64,000 bases of DNA from Vogesella sp. XCS3 (lineage in GTDB: Bacteria > Pseudomonadota > Gammaproteobacteria > Burkholderiales > Chromobacteriaceae): positions 681,501 through 745,500 of the forward strand of contig NZ_CP085530.1 in the NCBI RefSeq assembly GCF_020616155.1. Reading direction: 5' to 3'. Below, in pieces: positions 1-8,866 of the stretch. The notes below the pieces were generated by a model, which searched no databases, had not been told where the DNA came from, and was given only the letters and a program-made list of their open reading frames with translations. Within the stretch, counting starts at the first letter, position 1. Every line of letters starts with the position of its first letter. The translations under genes were made by a program, and so were the position numbers.

Positions 1-971
1 AGGCGATTCCGATTGCCATCACGGTAGAGGGCGCCAACATCCTGACGCGCTCCATGATCATCTATGGTCAGGGTGCCATCCGTTGCCATCCGTTTGTGCT
101 GCGTGAAATGAAAGCCGCCATGGCTAATGATGGCGCCGAGTTTGACAAGGCCATTACTGGCCATATCAACTTCGTGATCAGCAACGTATTCCGTTCGCTG
201 TGGATGGGTCTGACGGGTGCCAAGTTTGTTGGCAGCCCGAAGAGTGGGGATGTGGCAACGTACTACAAACAGCTGACACGTTTCTCCAGCGCTTTTGCCC
301 TGCTGTCCGATATGGCCATGTTCAGTCTGGGTGGCTCGCTGAAGTTCCGCGAAAAACTGTCTGCCCGTCTGGGTGACATGCTGTCCAATCTGTACATTGC
401 TTCTGCTTGCCTGAAGCGCTTCGAGCGTGATGGCGCCCAGAAGGAAGACCTGCCGGTACTGAAGTGGGCGGTAGAGACGGCTTTGTACGACCTGCAACAG
501 GCGATGGACGGCTTCCTGGCTAATCTGCCAAGCCGCATGTTGGCCGCAGTGCTGCGCAAGGTGATCTTCCCGTGGGGTCTTACCCTGAAGCCAGCCAGCG
601 ATCGTATCGGCACCCAGGTTGCCCGTAGCTTGATGGAGCTGGGCCCGACGCGTACTCGCCTGACCAAGGGCATGTTTTTTTCTGCTGATGAAACCGACCC
701 GGTAGGTGTGCTGGAGCCGGCACTGAAGGCGATGCTGGAAACCGAACCGGTAGAGCAGAAACTGCGCAAGCTGGGTCGCGATGGCAAGTTCAAGACCATC
801 ACCGCGCGTGAGCGCCTGGCGGAAGCGCTGGCCAGTGGCATCATCACTCAGCCAGAGTTCGACGCGGTAACGCGTGCACGCAAACTCAAGCGTGACGTCA
901 TCATGGTGGACGACTTCGACATGAAGATGGAGCACCACGACGAGCAATTGCTGCAGCGACTGATTTTCTGA
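1..971 (+). CDS. fadE: Acyl-CoA dehydrogenase FadE, C-terminal part (cut by window start)
   Basis: The reading frame is open from base 3 without a start, so the gene begins outside the window; about 322 residues are visible, ending in TGA at 969-971. The text TVEGANILTR, followed shortly by YGQGAIRCHPF, is characteristic of the large FadE-type acyl-CoA dehydrogenases of about 800 residues, and the rest fits their C-terminal DUF1974 region. FadE makes the first oxidation of beta-oxidation, acyl-CoA to trans-2-enoyl-CoA, using FAD. The genes that follow (thioesterase, FadL, FadN-type enzyme, thiolase) complete the same pathway, which supports the call. Only the catalytic N-terminal two thirds is unseen. 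Confidence 0.9.
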   Translation, partial: AIPIAITVEGANILTRSMIIYGQGAIRCHPFVLREMKAAMANDGAEFDKAITGHINFVISNVFRSLWMGLTGAKFVGSPKSGDVATYYKQLTRFSSAFALLSDMAMFSLGGSLKFREKLSARLGDMLSNLYIASACLKRFERDGAQKEDLPVLKWAVETALYDLQQAMDGFLANLPSRMLAAVLRKVIFPWGLTLKPASDRIGTQVARSLMELGPTRTRLTKGMFFSADETDPVGVLEPALKAMLETEPVEQKLRKLGRDGKFKTITARERLAEALASGIITQPEFDAVTRARKLKRDVIMVDDFDMKMEHHDEQLLQRLIF

Positions 972-988
972 TGCACTAGTATGTAGGC

Positions 989-1010
989 AGGGTGGGCTTG
1001 CGCCCACCCT
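989..1010 (+). terminator. Hairpin after fadE, possible weak terminator
   Basis: A 9-bp perfect stem (AGGGTGGGC/GCCCACCCT, loop TTGC) begins 18 bases after the fadE stop. No T tract follows directly, so it may only attenuate read-through into the thioesterase gene. Confidence 0.4.
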
Positions 1011-1057
1011 CCTGCCGATGTCATTTTGCCAGCAGGGTGACATCGGGAGGGGTAGAC

Positions 1058-1435
1058 ATGCAAAACAACCCGAATGAACCAGGGCGCCAGCCGGTACTGC
1101 GCCTGCGCGCCGAACCTCGTAGTACCAACGCCCATGGCCGAGTACAGGCTGGCTGGCTCATGCACCAGATTGATCTGGCTGGTGCCACCTTTGCCGAGCG
1201 TAGTGCCAAAGGTGCGGTGACCACGGTGGCGGTCAACGCTTTTCAGTTTGCACATCCTATTCATGTCGGGGATGTGGTGTCCATTTACGCCAGCTGTCTG
1301 CGCCTGGGTCAGAAGTCGGTAACGCTAAAGCTGGAGGTAGAGGCCGAGCGCATGTCCGGCGAGGTGGTGATCATTACCGATCTGATAGCTACCTATGTAG
1401 CAATAGATGCCGAGGGCTGCTCACGCCTGATTTGA
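1058..1435 (+). CDS. YciA-like acyl-CoA thioesterase (hotdog fold)
   Basis: This 125-residue protein has the YciA/acyl-CoA hydrolase pattern: STNAHG, then GWLMHQIDLAG with the conserved catalytic Asp, then the HxGDVV block in HPIHVGDVVSIYA. It should hydrolyse acyl-CoA to free acid and CoA in the cytoplasm, recycling CoA during fatty-acid use. The ATG at 1058 is chosen over an upstream ATG at 992 because GGGAGG lies just before it and the upstream 22 residues overlap the fadE hairpin. It sits between fadE and fadL in the same orientation. Exact substrate chain length cannot be read from sequence. Confidence 0.85.
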   Translation: MQNNPNEPGRQPVLRLRAEPRSTNAHGRVQAGWLMHQIDLAGATFAERSAKGAVTTVAVNAFQFAHPIHVGDVVSIYASCLRLGQKSVTLKLEVEAERMSGEVVIITDLIATYVAIDAEGCSRLI

Positions 1436-1590
1436 TGCATTGTATGTTTCACGATAATAATGAAACAACCGTTTGGAACGAATGCTCGAAAGTGCTGGAA
1501 ATACTTATCTAGTCTGGTAGTATCAATGTTAGATCGACGCTACAGTACGATCACAACAGCATGACAAACAATGCACAGAGGGAATGACAC

Positions 1591-2991
1591 ATGAAACTGA
1601 AACACCTCAGCCTGTCCGTGATGATGATGGGTGCCTCCGCTGCCGTTATGGCATCCGGCTACCATTTTGGTACCCAGTCGGTTAGCGCGCAATCTACTGC
1701 CAATGCCAGCGCTGCCGAAGCTGCTGATGCTTCTACCATTTTCTACAACGCTGCCGGCATGACCAAGCTGGAAGGGACAAACTTTTCCGGCGCCATGAAC
1801 CTGGTAATGCCTAGCGTCAAGTACAGCAATGCAAGTGCTACTTACCCTACGGCTGCTGTGTCCCCGTATAACTCCACAGTCAAGGGGTCGACCAGTGGCA
1901 CCATCACGGATGACTTGATTGCTGTTCCGCATCTATATGCTACCCACAAGCTAAACGACAAGGTGGCTGTTGGTGTTGGTATCTATGTGCCATTCGCTTC
2001 ATCTACCGAGTACGATCGTGACTCGGTATTGCGCTACAACCTGAATTCCACATCACTGAAAACCATTGATATCAACCCGTCCATTGCTTTCAAGTTGGAT
2101 GAGAAGCACTCGGTTGCTGTGGGTGTAATTGCCCAGCACGCTGAAGCCAGTTTGCGTCAGTATGCCAACTTTGGTTATGCGCTAACTTCTGCAGCTGGTG
2201 CCACCGGCGTAGCGCTGTTGAATGGTAACGGTGCTGCCGATGGTTTTGCCGATGTAGACGGCGATGACTGGGGTTTTGGTTATAACCTGGCCTGGATGTG
2301 GGATATCAACGATGCTGCTCGCTTGGGTGTCAACTACCGCTCCAAAATTGAACATACCCTGAAGGGTACTGCCAAATGGGCCAAGTCCAGCAGCGCAGCA
2401 ACACTGAATGCTGTTGGTTTTAAAGATCTGGAAGACGCTTCTGTCCAGATTGATACCCCTGAATCGCTTTCCGTGCATGGCATGTTCAAGCTGAATCCGC
2501 GAGTGAATATGTTTGGTGATGTTACCTGGACCAAGCACTCCCGCTTTGACAAAGCACGCCTTGTTTATGCCAACGCCAAAGGCATTGCGGGTACTACTTC
2601 TTACCAAGGTAATACCACCTATCTGTCTCCGGCCTGGAAGGATACCTACAAGGTATCGCTAGGCGGCTCTTACCAGTACTCCGATGCGCTGCAGCTGCGT
2701 GCCGGTGTGGCATACGATAAGTCCCCGGTTCCCGATGATAACCATCGCCTGGCTACCATGCCTGACAATGACCGGACCTGGTTGTCGTTTGGTGGTAAGT
2801 ACGACCTGAACAAGGATTCGTCTATCGACTTTGCTTACTCTTACATCATGATCAAAGATGCAAAGGCAAACGTAGATGGTACTTGCTCGTTCCAAGGGGT
2901 TAGTCAGTGCGTGTCCAGCCAGACCAAAGGCACTGCTGATTACAAATCGTCTGCCCAGATTGTTGGTGTGCAGTACAACCATCGCTTCTAA
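1591..2991 (+). CDS. fadL: FadL-family outer-membrane long-chain fatty acid transporter
   Basis: The 466-residue product has a Sec signal peptide (MKLKHLSLSVMMMGASAAVMA, residues about 1-21) and begins the mature protein with the FadL/OmpP1/TodX hatch-region pattern: GYHFGTQSVSAQS, then ADASTIFYNAAGM, equivalent to the NPA region of E. coli FadL. It ends in a terminal Phe (YNHRF), the outer-membrane barrel assembly signal. It should import long-chain fatty acids for the beta-oxidation enzymes encoded on either side. The 155 bases upstream (1436-1590) are A/T-rich relative to their surroundings and probably hold its own promoter. Length is typical of the family. Confidence 0.92.
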   Translation: MKLKHLSLSVMMMGASAAVMASGYHFGTQSVSAQSTANASAAEAADASTIFYNAAGMTKLEGTNFSGAMNLVMPSVKYSNASATYPTAAVSPYNSTVKGSTSGTITDDLIAVPHLYATHKLNDKVAVGVGIYVPFASSTEYDRDSVLRYNLNSTSLKTIDINPSIAFKLDEKHSVAVGVIAQHAEASLRQYANFGYALTSAAGATGVALLNGNGAADGFADVDGDDWGFGYNLAWMWDINDAARLGVNYRSKIEHTLKGTAKWAKSSSAATLNAVGFKDLEDASVQIDTPESLSVHGMFKLNPRVNMFGDVTWTKHSRFDKARLVYANAKGIAGTTSYQGNTTYLSPAWKDTYKVSLGGSYQYSDALQLRAGVAYDKSPVPDDNHRLATMPDNDRTWLSFGGKYDLNKDSSIDFAYSYIMIKDAKANVDGTCSFQGVSQCVSSQTKGTADYKSSAQIVGVQYNHRF

Positions 2992-3002
2992 TACTTGAAC
3001 AT

Positions 3003-3026
3003 GCGGCCAACCCTAGGGTTGGCCGC
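3003..3026. repeat. Inverted pair of the AGGTTGGCCGCA interspersed repeat (type site)
   Basis: Two copies of the 10-bp core GGTTGGCCGC face each other, forming a perfect 24-bp palindrome 12 bases after the fadL stop. The core occurs exactly 25 times in the window. Starts on the plus strand: 3017, 10560, 11812, 14465, 15342, 17210, 21487, 37861, 48112, 51115, 53431, 55445, 61669. Starts of the reverse complement: 3003, 4423, 6836, 12200, 25436, 40024, 43106, 45221, 46532, 56879, 59179, 60651. The base before the core is A in 19 of 25 and the base after is A in 19 of 25. Copies lie both inside genes and between them. Function is inferred in the findings. Confidence 0.85.
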
Positions 3027-3031
3027 AACAG

Positions 3032-3055
3032 ACACGGCGCAGGCCGTGTTTTTTT
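3032..3055 (+). terminator. Rho-independent terminator of fadL
   Basis: A 7-bp stem (ACACGGC/GCCGTGT) with loop GCAG is followed by seven T residues. It lies directly behind the palindromic repeat pair. Confidence 0.85.
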
Positions 3056-3177
3056 GGAAAGATGCTGAATTTTGGTTCAGATACTCTAAATCAGATCTTT
3101 CCCAAGATTGCTTACCTGGAACCTATAATCCGGGAAGCCTTTAACCATGTTTGTTCGTTAAGACAACCGAGGAAACC

Positions 3178-5553
3178 ATGTCTCAGACCAAATTCATCGT
3201 GCGCAAGGTAGCCGTTCTGGGTGCCGGCGTGATGGGGGCGCAAATCGCCGCTCATCTGGTTAATGCCAAGGTGCCAACCGTTCTGTTCGACCTTCCTGCC
3301 AAAGAAGGCAACAAAAATGCGATTGCGCTGAAAGCTATCGAGGGCCTGAAGAAGCTCAAGCCGTCGCCGCTGTCCAATAAAGACGCAGTGAACTACATCC
3401 AGCCGGCCAACTATGAAGACCACCTGCATCTGCTGAAAGACTGCGACCTGGTGATCGAGGCGATCGCTGAGCGCATGGACTGGAAGGCAGACCTGTACGC
3501 CAAGGTTGGCCCGCATTTGGGCGAGAATACCATCTTCGCTACCAATACCTCGGGCTTGTCCATCAATCAGCTGGCCGATTCGCTGCCTGCTGCATTGAAG
3601 CCACGCTTCTGCGGTGTGCACTTCTTCAACCCGCCACGTTACATGCACCTGGTGGAAATCATTCCGTGCGTGGGTTCGGATGCCGGTATTCTGGATAACC
3701 TGGAACGCTTCCTGGTGTCCACGCTGGGTAAGGGCGTGATTCGCGCCAAAGACACACCGAACTTTGTGGCTAACCGTATTGGTGTGTTCTCGATGCTGGC
3801 GACTATCGCCAACGCCGAGAAATTCGGTATCCGCTTTGATATCGTTGACGACCTGACCGGCCCGCGCCTCGGTCGTCCAAAGTCGGCTACTTTCCGTACC
3901 GCCGATGTAGTAGGTCTGGATACTTTCTCCCACGTGGTGAAGACCATGCAGGACACGCTGCCTAACGACCCATGGCATGCGCTGTTCCAGTCGCCGCAGT
4001 GGCTGCAAAAGCTGATCGCCGATGGTGCTCTGGGTGCCAAGACCAAGCGTGGTATCTACAAAAAAGAAGGCAAACTGATGTTTGTCATCGACCCGGCTAC
4101 CGGTGAGTACGTTGGTGCCGGCCAGAAGGGTGACGATGCGGTCAAGGAAATCCTGAAGATCGCGAACCCGGGCGAAAAATTCCAGAAGCTGCGTGAAAGC
4201 GAGCACCCGCAGGCACAGTTCCTGTGGGCATGCTTCCGCGATGTGTTCCATTACATTGCTTTCCACCTGGGTGATATTGCCAACTGCGCGCGCGATGTCG
4301 ATTTCGCCATTCGTTGGGGCTTTGGCTGGTCTGCCGGCCCGTTCGAGACCTGGCAGTCTGCCGGCTGGAAACAAGTGGCCGAATGGGTGGATGCCGATGT
4401 AAAAGCAGGCAAGTCGCTGGCTGCGGCCAACCTGCCGGCCTGGGCGCTGGAAGCGGATCGCGCCGGTGTTCACTTTGTCGATGGCTCCTTCGATGCTGCC
4501 GCTGGCAAGCTGGTGGGTCGCTCCACGCTGGATGTGTACGCACGTCAGCTGGCACCTGCCAAAGTGCTGGGCGAGGCTGATGGCCTGCTGGGCGAGACTG
4601 TGTTCGAGAACGACGGTGTGCGTGCGTTTACTACCGGTGACGACGTGCTGGTGGTGTCGTTCAAGTCCAAAGCGCATGCGATTGGTCCCGATGTGATCGA
4701 CGGTGTACACGCAGCGCTGGACATCGCTGAAGCCCGCTTCAAGGGCTTGGTGATCTGGCAAACCGAAGAGCCATTCTCGGTAGGCGCTGACCTGCAGTCC
4801 ATGCTGCCAGCCTTCATGATGGGCGATTGGGATGCGATCGATACCATGGTGCGTCGCTTCCAGGAAACCTCCATGCGTCTGCGCTATAGCCAGATCCCTA
4901 CGGTTGCTGCAACCCAGGGTTACGTATTCGGTGGTGGCTGCGAGTTTGCGATGCATTGCGACAAAGTTGTCGCTGCGCTGGAGTCTTACGTTGGTCTGGT
5001 AGAAGTAGGTGTGGGCCTGTTGCCAGGCGGTGGTGGTTGCAAGGAGTTTGCCCTGCGTGCCGCGCGCGAAGCCAAAGGTGACGTACTGGCCGCGCTGAAG
5101 GACTACTTCATGGCTATCGCTACCGCAAAAGTAGCGACCAGTGCACACGAAGCGCAGGAAATCGGTTTCTTCCGCGCTACCGACAACGTGGTGTTCAACG
5201 CTTACGAACTGCTGCATGTGGCCAAACAACAGGCGCTGTCGATGTACGAGTCGGGCTACCGTCCGCCAATGCCTGGTGGCAAGTTCCCTGTGGCAGGTCG
5301 TTCGGGCGCTGCTTCCATCAAGGGCCAATTGGTGAACATGCTGGAAGGTCGTTTTATCAGTCAGCACGACTTTACCATTGCCGGCCTGATTGCCGACGTG
5401 ATGAGCGGTGGCGATGTAGAGCAAGGTACGCTGGTGAACGAGCAGTGGATCCTCGATCTGGAGCGCAAGGCCTTCATGACCCTGCTCAAGTCCAGTAAGA
5501 CTCAGGATCGTATTGCCAACATGCTGACTACCGGCAAACCACTGCGTAACTAA
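3178..5553 (+). CDS. fadN: Bifunctional 3-hydroxyacyl-CoA dehydrogenase/enoyl-CoA hydratase (FadN type)
   Basis: The protein has 791 residues from the ATG at 3178, chosen because GAGGAAACC precedes it. The N-terminus carries the NAD-binding loop VLGAGVMGAQIAAHL (residues about 12-26) and the dehydrogenase signature around GVHFFNPPRYMHLVEIIP. The middle holds the 3HCDH C-terminal domains, and residues about 480-700 form a crotonase domain with FGGGCEFAMHCD. The order dehydrogenase then hydratase is that of FadN/FadB2-type enzymes, the reverse of E. coli FadB, and length matches FadN at about 790. It performs hydration and NAD-dependent oxidation in beta-oxidation and pairs with the thiolase 69 bases downstream. 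Confidence 0.88.
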   Translation: MSQTKFIVRKVAVLGAGVMGAQIAAHLVNAKVPTVLFDLPAKEGNKNAIALKAIEGLKKLKPSPLSNKDAVNYIQPANYEDHLHLLKDCDLVIEAIAERMDWKADLYAKVGPHLGENTIFATNTSGLSINQLADSLPAALKPRFCGVHFFNPPRYMHLVEIIPCVGSDAGILDNLERFLVSTLGKGVIRAKDTPNFVANRIGVFSMLATIANAEKFGIRFDIVDDLTGPRLGRPKSATFRTADVVGLDTFSHVVKTMQDTLPNDPWHALFQSPQWLQKLIADGALGAKTKRGIYKKEGKLMFVIDPATGEYVGAGQKGDDAVKEILKIANPGEKFQKLRESEHPQAQFLWACFRDVFHYIAFHLGDIANCARDVDFAIRWGFGWSAGPFETWQSAGWKQVAEWVDADVKAGKSLAAANLPAWALEADRAGVHFVDGSFDAAAGKLVGRSTLDVYARQLAPAKVLGEADGLLGETVFENDGVRAFTTGDDVLVVSFKSKAHAIGPDVIDGVHAALDIAEARFKGLVIWQTEEPFSVGADLQSMLPAFMMGDWDAIDTMVRRFQETSMRLRYSQIPTVAATQGYVFGGGCEFAMHCDKVVAALESYVGLVEVGVGLLPGGGGCKEFALRAAREAKGDVLAALKDYFMAIATAKVATSAHEAQEIGFFRATDNVVFNAYELLHVAKQQALSMYESGYRPPMPGGKFPVAGRSGAASIKGQLVNMLEGRFISQHDFTIAGLIADVMSGGDVEQGTLVNEQWILDLERKAFMTLLKSSKTQDRIANMLTTGKPLRN

Positions 5554-5622
5554 TCACAGCCAGAATGCGGGCAAGCTGGCGGCTGAGGCGCTAAGCCAGC
5601 TTTGCCGAAGGAGATTGTAAAA

Positions 5623-6825
5623 ATGGTTAAACAAGTACAGGAAGCTTACATCGTTGCCGCCACCCGTACCCCGGTGGGTAAGGCGCCACGTGGCATGATG
5701 CGCCACGTCCGCCCGGACGATATGCTGGCACACGTTATCACCGGTGCACTGGCTCAGGTGCCGACACTGGACCCGAAACTGATTTCCGACTGCGTGGTAG
5801 GTTGCGCCTTTCCGGAAGCTGAGCAAGGCCTGAACATGGCGCGTATTGGTGTGTTGCTGGCTGGCCTGCCTAACACTGTGGGTGGTATTACCATCAACCG
5901 TTACTGCTCGTCCGGTATCAATGCCGTGCAGATGGCTGCTGACCGTATCCGTCTGGGCGAGGCTGATGTCGTGATTGCGGCCGGTTCCGAGTCCATGTCC
6001 ATGGTGCCGATGATGGGCAACAAGGTATCGCTGAACCCGGAAGTGTTTGCTAAAGACGAAAACTATGCCATCGCTTACGGCATGGGTCTGACCGCCGAAA
6101 AAGTGGCACAACAGTGGGGCATTTCCCGCGAGGATCAGGATGCGTTTGCGGTAGAGTCGCACCGCCGTGCATTGGCTGCCATCGATGGTGGCAAGTTCAA
6201 GAACGAGATCACCCCGCTGGAAGTGACCTATCGCACACCTAACCTGGAAACGGGTGAAGTAGTCAGCAAGACCCGCGTACTGGATACCGACGAAGGCCCG
6301 CGCCGCGAAACCACGCTGGAAGGCCTGGCCAAGCTGAAAACCGTGTTCGATGCCAAGGGTTCGGTGACTGCCGGTAACTCCTCGCAAATGTCTGATGGTG
6401 CTGGTGCGGTGATTCTGGTGTCCGAGCGCGTGCTCAAAGAGTTCAACCTGACACCGCTGGCGCGCTACGTTACCTTCTCGGTGAAAGGCGTTCCGCCTGA
6501 AATCATGGGTATCGGCCCGAAAGAAGCGATCCCTGCGGCTTTGAAGCAGGCAGGTCTGGCGCAGAGCGATCTGAAGTGGATCGAGCTGAACGAAGCCTTT
6601 GCCGCCCAGGCGCTGGCAGTGGCGCGTGATCTGGAGCTGGATATGTCGCTGGTGAACCCGCATGGTGGTGCCATTGCACTGGGTCACCCGCTGGGTGCGA
6701 CAGGCGCTATCCGTACCGCTACGCTGATTCACGGCATGCGCGATGCCGGCCAGCAAGGCCATGGCATGGTGACTATGTGTATCGGTACCGGTATGGGTGC
6801 TGCGGGTATTATCGAAGTGCTGTAA
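5623..6825 (+). CDS. fadA: Acetyl-CoA C-acyltransferase (3-ketoacyl-CoA thiolase)
   Basis: The product has 400 residues from ATG 5623, preceded by AAGGAGA at 5608-5614; an in-frame ATG at 5602 lacks such a site. Thiolase landmarks are present: the acylated cysteine C95 in NRYCSSGINA, the GGAIALGHPLGATGA block with the catalytic His, and the second cysteine C386 in TMCIGTGMG near the C-terminus. It cleaves 3-ketoacyl-CoA with CoA to give acetyl-CoA and a shortened acyl-CoA. It forms an operon with the FadN-type enzyme upstream, the same pairing as in the Bacillus fadNA unit. Confidence 0.93.
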   Translation: MVKQVQEAYIVAATRTPVGKAPRGMMRHVRPDDMLAHVITGALAQVPTLDPKLISDCVVGCAFPEAEQGLNMARIGVLLAGLPNTVGGITINRYCSSGINAVQMAADRIRLGEADVVIAAGSESMSMVPMMGNKVSLNPEVFAKDENYAIAYGMGLTAEKVAQQWGISREDQDAFAVESHRRALAAIDGGKFKNEITPLEVTYRTPNLETGEVVSKTRVLDTDEGPRRETTLEGLAKLKTVFDAKGSVTAGNSSQMSDGAGAVILVSERVLKEFNLTPLARYVTFSVKGVPPEIMGIGPKEAIPAALKQAGLAQSDLKWIELNEAFAAQALAVARDLELDMSLVNPHGGAIALGHPLGATGAIRTATLIHGMRDAGQQGHGMVTMCIGTGMGAAGIIEVL

Positions 6826-6835
6826 TCAGCGTATT

Positions 6836-6861
6836 GCGGCCAACCTTGTGTTGGTCGCAAC
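6836..6861. repeat. Interspersed repeat with imperfect inverted partner
   Basis: An exact core on the minus strand (6836-6845) is followed after four bases by TTGGTCGCAA, a decayed inverted copy. Together they form a stem 11 bases behind the thiolase stop, parallel to the perfect pair behind fadL. Confidence 0.6.
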
Positions 6862-6865
6862 CACT

Positions 6866-6895
6866 AAAAAAGCCGGCTATGCAGCCGGCTTTTTT
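6866..6895. terminator. Bidirectional terminator between fadA and the 505-aa gene
   Basis: A/T-flanked stem with arms AAAAAAGCCGGCT and AGCCGGCTTTTTT around the loop ATGC. Both strands end in a T tract, and the site lies between convergent genes. Confidence 0.88.
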
Positions 6896-6912
6896 CATGA
6901 GCTGATACGTGT

Positions 6913-8430
6913 TTAAAGGCGTTCCAGTGTTTCAAATTCTACCTGCTGGCAATCTTCGAACGTTGCATTGCTATGCAAAATGCGGATCTGGTAAGACTTG
7001 CCGTTGGCCGCAAAGGTCAGCTCTCTACCATTGTCTGCTAGCCGCTTGGGTATCAGAAAAACACGTTGCCCCTTTTTTGCATTGGTCTGCGTAATGTACA
7101 GGCCGCTGCTGGTATTGCTAGCATCGGCGCCGCCCTCGCTCAGGCTGACAGGCAGGGGCAGGCTGCCCAGCACTTCAACCCCCACGCGGGTGCCGCCCTC
7201 GGCCAGGCGCTGCACACGCCGTATCACGCATAGCTGGCCAGGATATTCGCGCGACGAGATCCAGATTGTGCGGCCAATCATCAGGCTTTCTACCGATCGG
7301 CCCAGGTACGTCAGGCCAAAACCGGCCTCGCTGGCATCGTTCACGCGCCAGTCGTCATTGGTTTCGTCTTGCTGTAGCGCGCTGCGGTTCACTTTCAAAT
7401 GGTGCGCGATTTTTTCGAAGCCGATTTCCACTTTAGCGTGGCCGCTGGAGCTTAGACGCTCGTGCTGGCGCATGGACTTGCCCCCATCTTGCGACCAGCG
7501 AGACGACAGCTTTTGCAGCAGGTTGCGCCAGGTAGGGGTATCCATGGCGGGAAGCGCTTGTTTGAAGCCCTCCGGAATGCCTTGGTCGAAATCCAGAATC
7601 AGGTCCGCCAGGCGGTTCACCACGAAATCGCCAGACCAGTAGCGGCAGCCTTTGCCCAGCGTGCCGCGGCGCAATAGCTGAGGCGGGGCCGGCAAGTCCA
7701 GGTTGATTACGTACTGGAAGTCGCTTTTCGATGCCGTGTTCTGCAGCTTGATACCTTCAGACAGTCGGGCCAGCAGCAGGTGAATGGCCTCGATCTCGAT
7801 AGTGAGCAGGTTATCTGTCTGCGCCAGGTGCAGCATGGCCGCCTGGATCAGCAGCTGCTCGCCAGTGGTAGACTCAGACTGCTCGTCGTACATGGTAATG
7901 GCTTTACCATGAAAGCCGTATTGCTCGGCAAATTGGTACAAGCGATACGCCTGTTGCCAGGTGTTGCCATCGGCAGAGATGTAGCGCAGGGCACTCCATT
8001 TGATCAGGCTCAGCTGGTGATGCAGGGCGCGTATGGCGACGCGTTCGATCTGGGCGTCGATCTGGCTGTTTTTGCTGCTCTGGAATTGGCGCAAACATAG
8101 CTGGTAGCCATTGGATAGCTCTGTCCAGTAGGCCAGGATGCTGGGCAGGAATGACTTGGATCGCGACGCGCCAATCAGGAATTCTTTGCACAGTTTTCTG
8201 TGCATCTCAACCGCACGGGTATCTACATACAAGAGCGTGGTGATGCGATCTTTCAGCGTAACGTTGGCATCTTTATTGATTTTTGCCACCGCCTTGATGA
8301 TTTCGACCAGCGCCGTGTAGTACTCGGCATTCGGCAAGTTCTTGACCAGCATGGTGGCCGACTCTGTCGACTCGCTAGAGGTCTTTTTTCTGCCTGAAAT
8401 GGCGCTAAGAATGGCTTTGATATCAATCAT
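6913..8430 (-). CDS. Protein of unknown function, possible C-terminal PilZ-like domain
   Basis: I do not recognise this 505-residue protein. The N-terminus is polar and lacks a signal peptide, residues about 30-280 are largely helical, and the C-terminal 130 residues look beta-rich. That part contains NDASEAGFGL, then GRTIWISSREYP, then LCVIRRVQRLAEGGTRVGVEVLG. This resembles PilZ cyclic-di-GMP-binding barrels, where a D/N-x-S-x-x-G motif is followed by strands, but the upstream RxxxR is not clear, so this stays inference. It is monocistronic, convergent with fadA, and starts at ATG 8430. An HD-GYP protein and a hybrid kinase elsewhere in the window show that the cell uses c-di-GMP-type signalling. 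Confidence 0.65.
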   Translation of the reverse strand: MIDIKAILSAISGRKKTSSESTESATMLVKNLPNAEYYTALVEIIKAVAKINKDANVTLKDRITTLLYVDTRAVEMHRKLCKEFLIGASRSKSFLPSILAYWTELSNGYQLCLRQFQSSKNSQIDAQIERVAIRALHHQLSLIKWSALRYISADGNTWQQAYRLYQFAEQYGFHGKAITMYDEQSESTTGEQLLIQAAMLHLAQTDNLLTIEIEAIHLLLARLSEGIKLQNTASKSDFQYVINLDLPAPPQLLRRGTLGKGCRYWSGDFVVNRLADLILDFDQGIPEGFKQALPAMDTPTWRNLLQKLSSRWSQDGGKSMRQHERLSSSGHAKVEIGFEKIAHHLKVNRSALQQDETNDDWRVNDASEAGFGLTYLGRSVESLMIGRTIWISSREYPGQLCVIRRVQRLAEGGTRVGVEVLGSLPLPVSLSEGGADASNTSSGLYITQTNAKKGQRVFLIPKRLADNGRELTFAANGKSYQIRILHSNATFEDCQQVEFETLERL

Positions 8431-8866
8431 TGGGTGCGGGATACAGTGTCGGTTAGCCGAATCATGTTATGAGCTGCCTATAGTAGCGTAATCTCGTTAG
8501 CGATAGGAAATCTGGCTCAACATTGCTGCTGATTTCATGCCCATGTCGTGCGGTGTGTGTTAAGCACTGTCGATACTAGGCTTTTTATACGCTATGTAAA
8601 TACAGAATGAAACAAAGCGCGTCATTTGTTTGTCATTTTATGTTGTTGGTGTTTCGGTAGGGTGCCAGGTGCCAGGTATTGCCCGTAGCGCATGCGACAT
8701 GCTTGCGGGTGTGGAGAAAAACATACAATCGTTTATCGCACTTATCGAACATTTGTTTGAAAGTTCTGTGCTGACCTTTGTGCGTGTAAATTGAGCTACC
8801 ACTCTAATTTTGGAGTGTGTCCATCAAGTGACATCAAGATCACAAGCCATTCACAGAGGAGAATGT
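8431..8866. other. 436-bp intergenic region between divergent genes
   Basis: No convincing gene is visible. The region is A/T-rich compared with both neighbours and must hold the promoters of the 505-aa gene (leftward) and of the lipase operon (rightward). GGTGCCAGGTGCCAGGT, a short tandem repeat, lies near 8660-8680. I could not assign -35/-10 boxes with confidence. Confidence 0.5.

Noticed and set aside
3112..5424. A 770-codon open frame on the minus strand
   Set aside because: It is antisense to the FadN-type gene, whose domains are unmistakable. GC-rich codon use leaves the opposite strand open. The same applies to the 402-codon minus frame at 5554-6762 and the 418-codon minus frame at 59385-60641.
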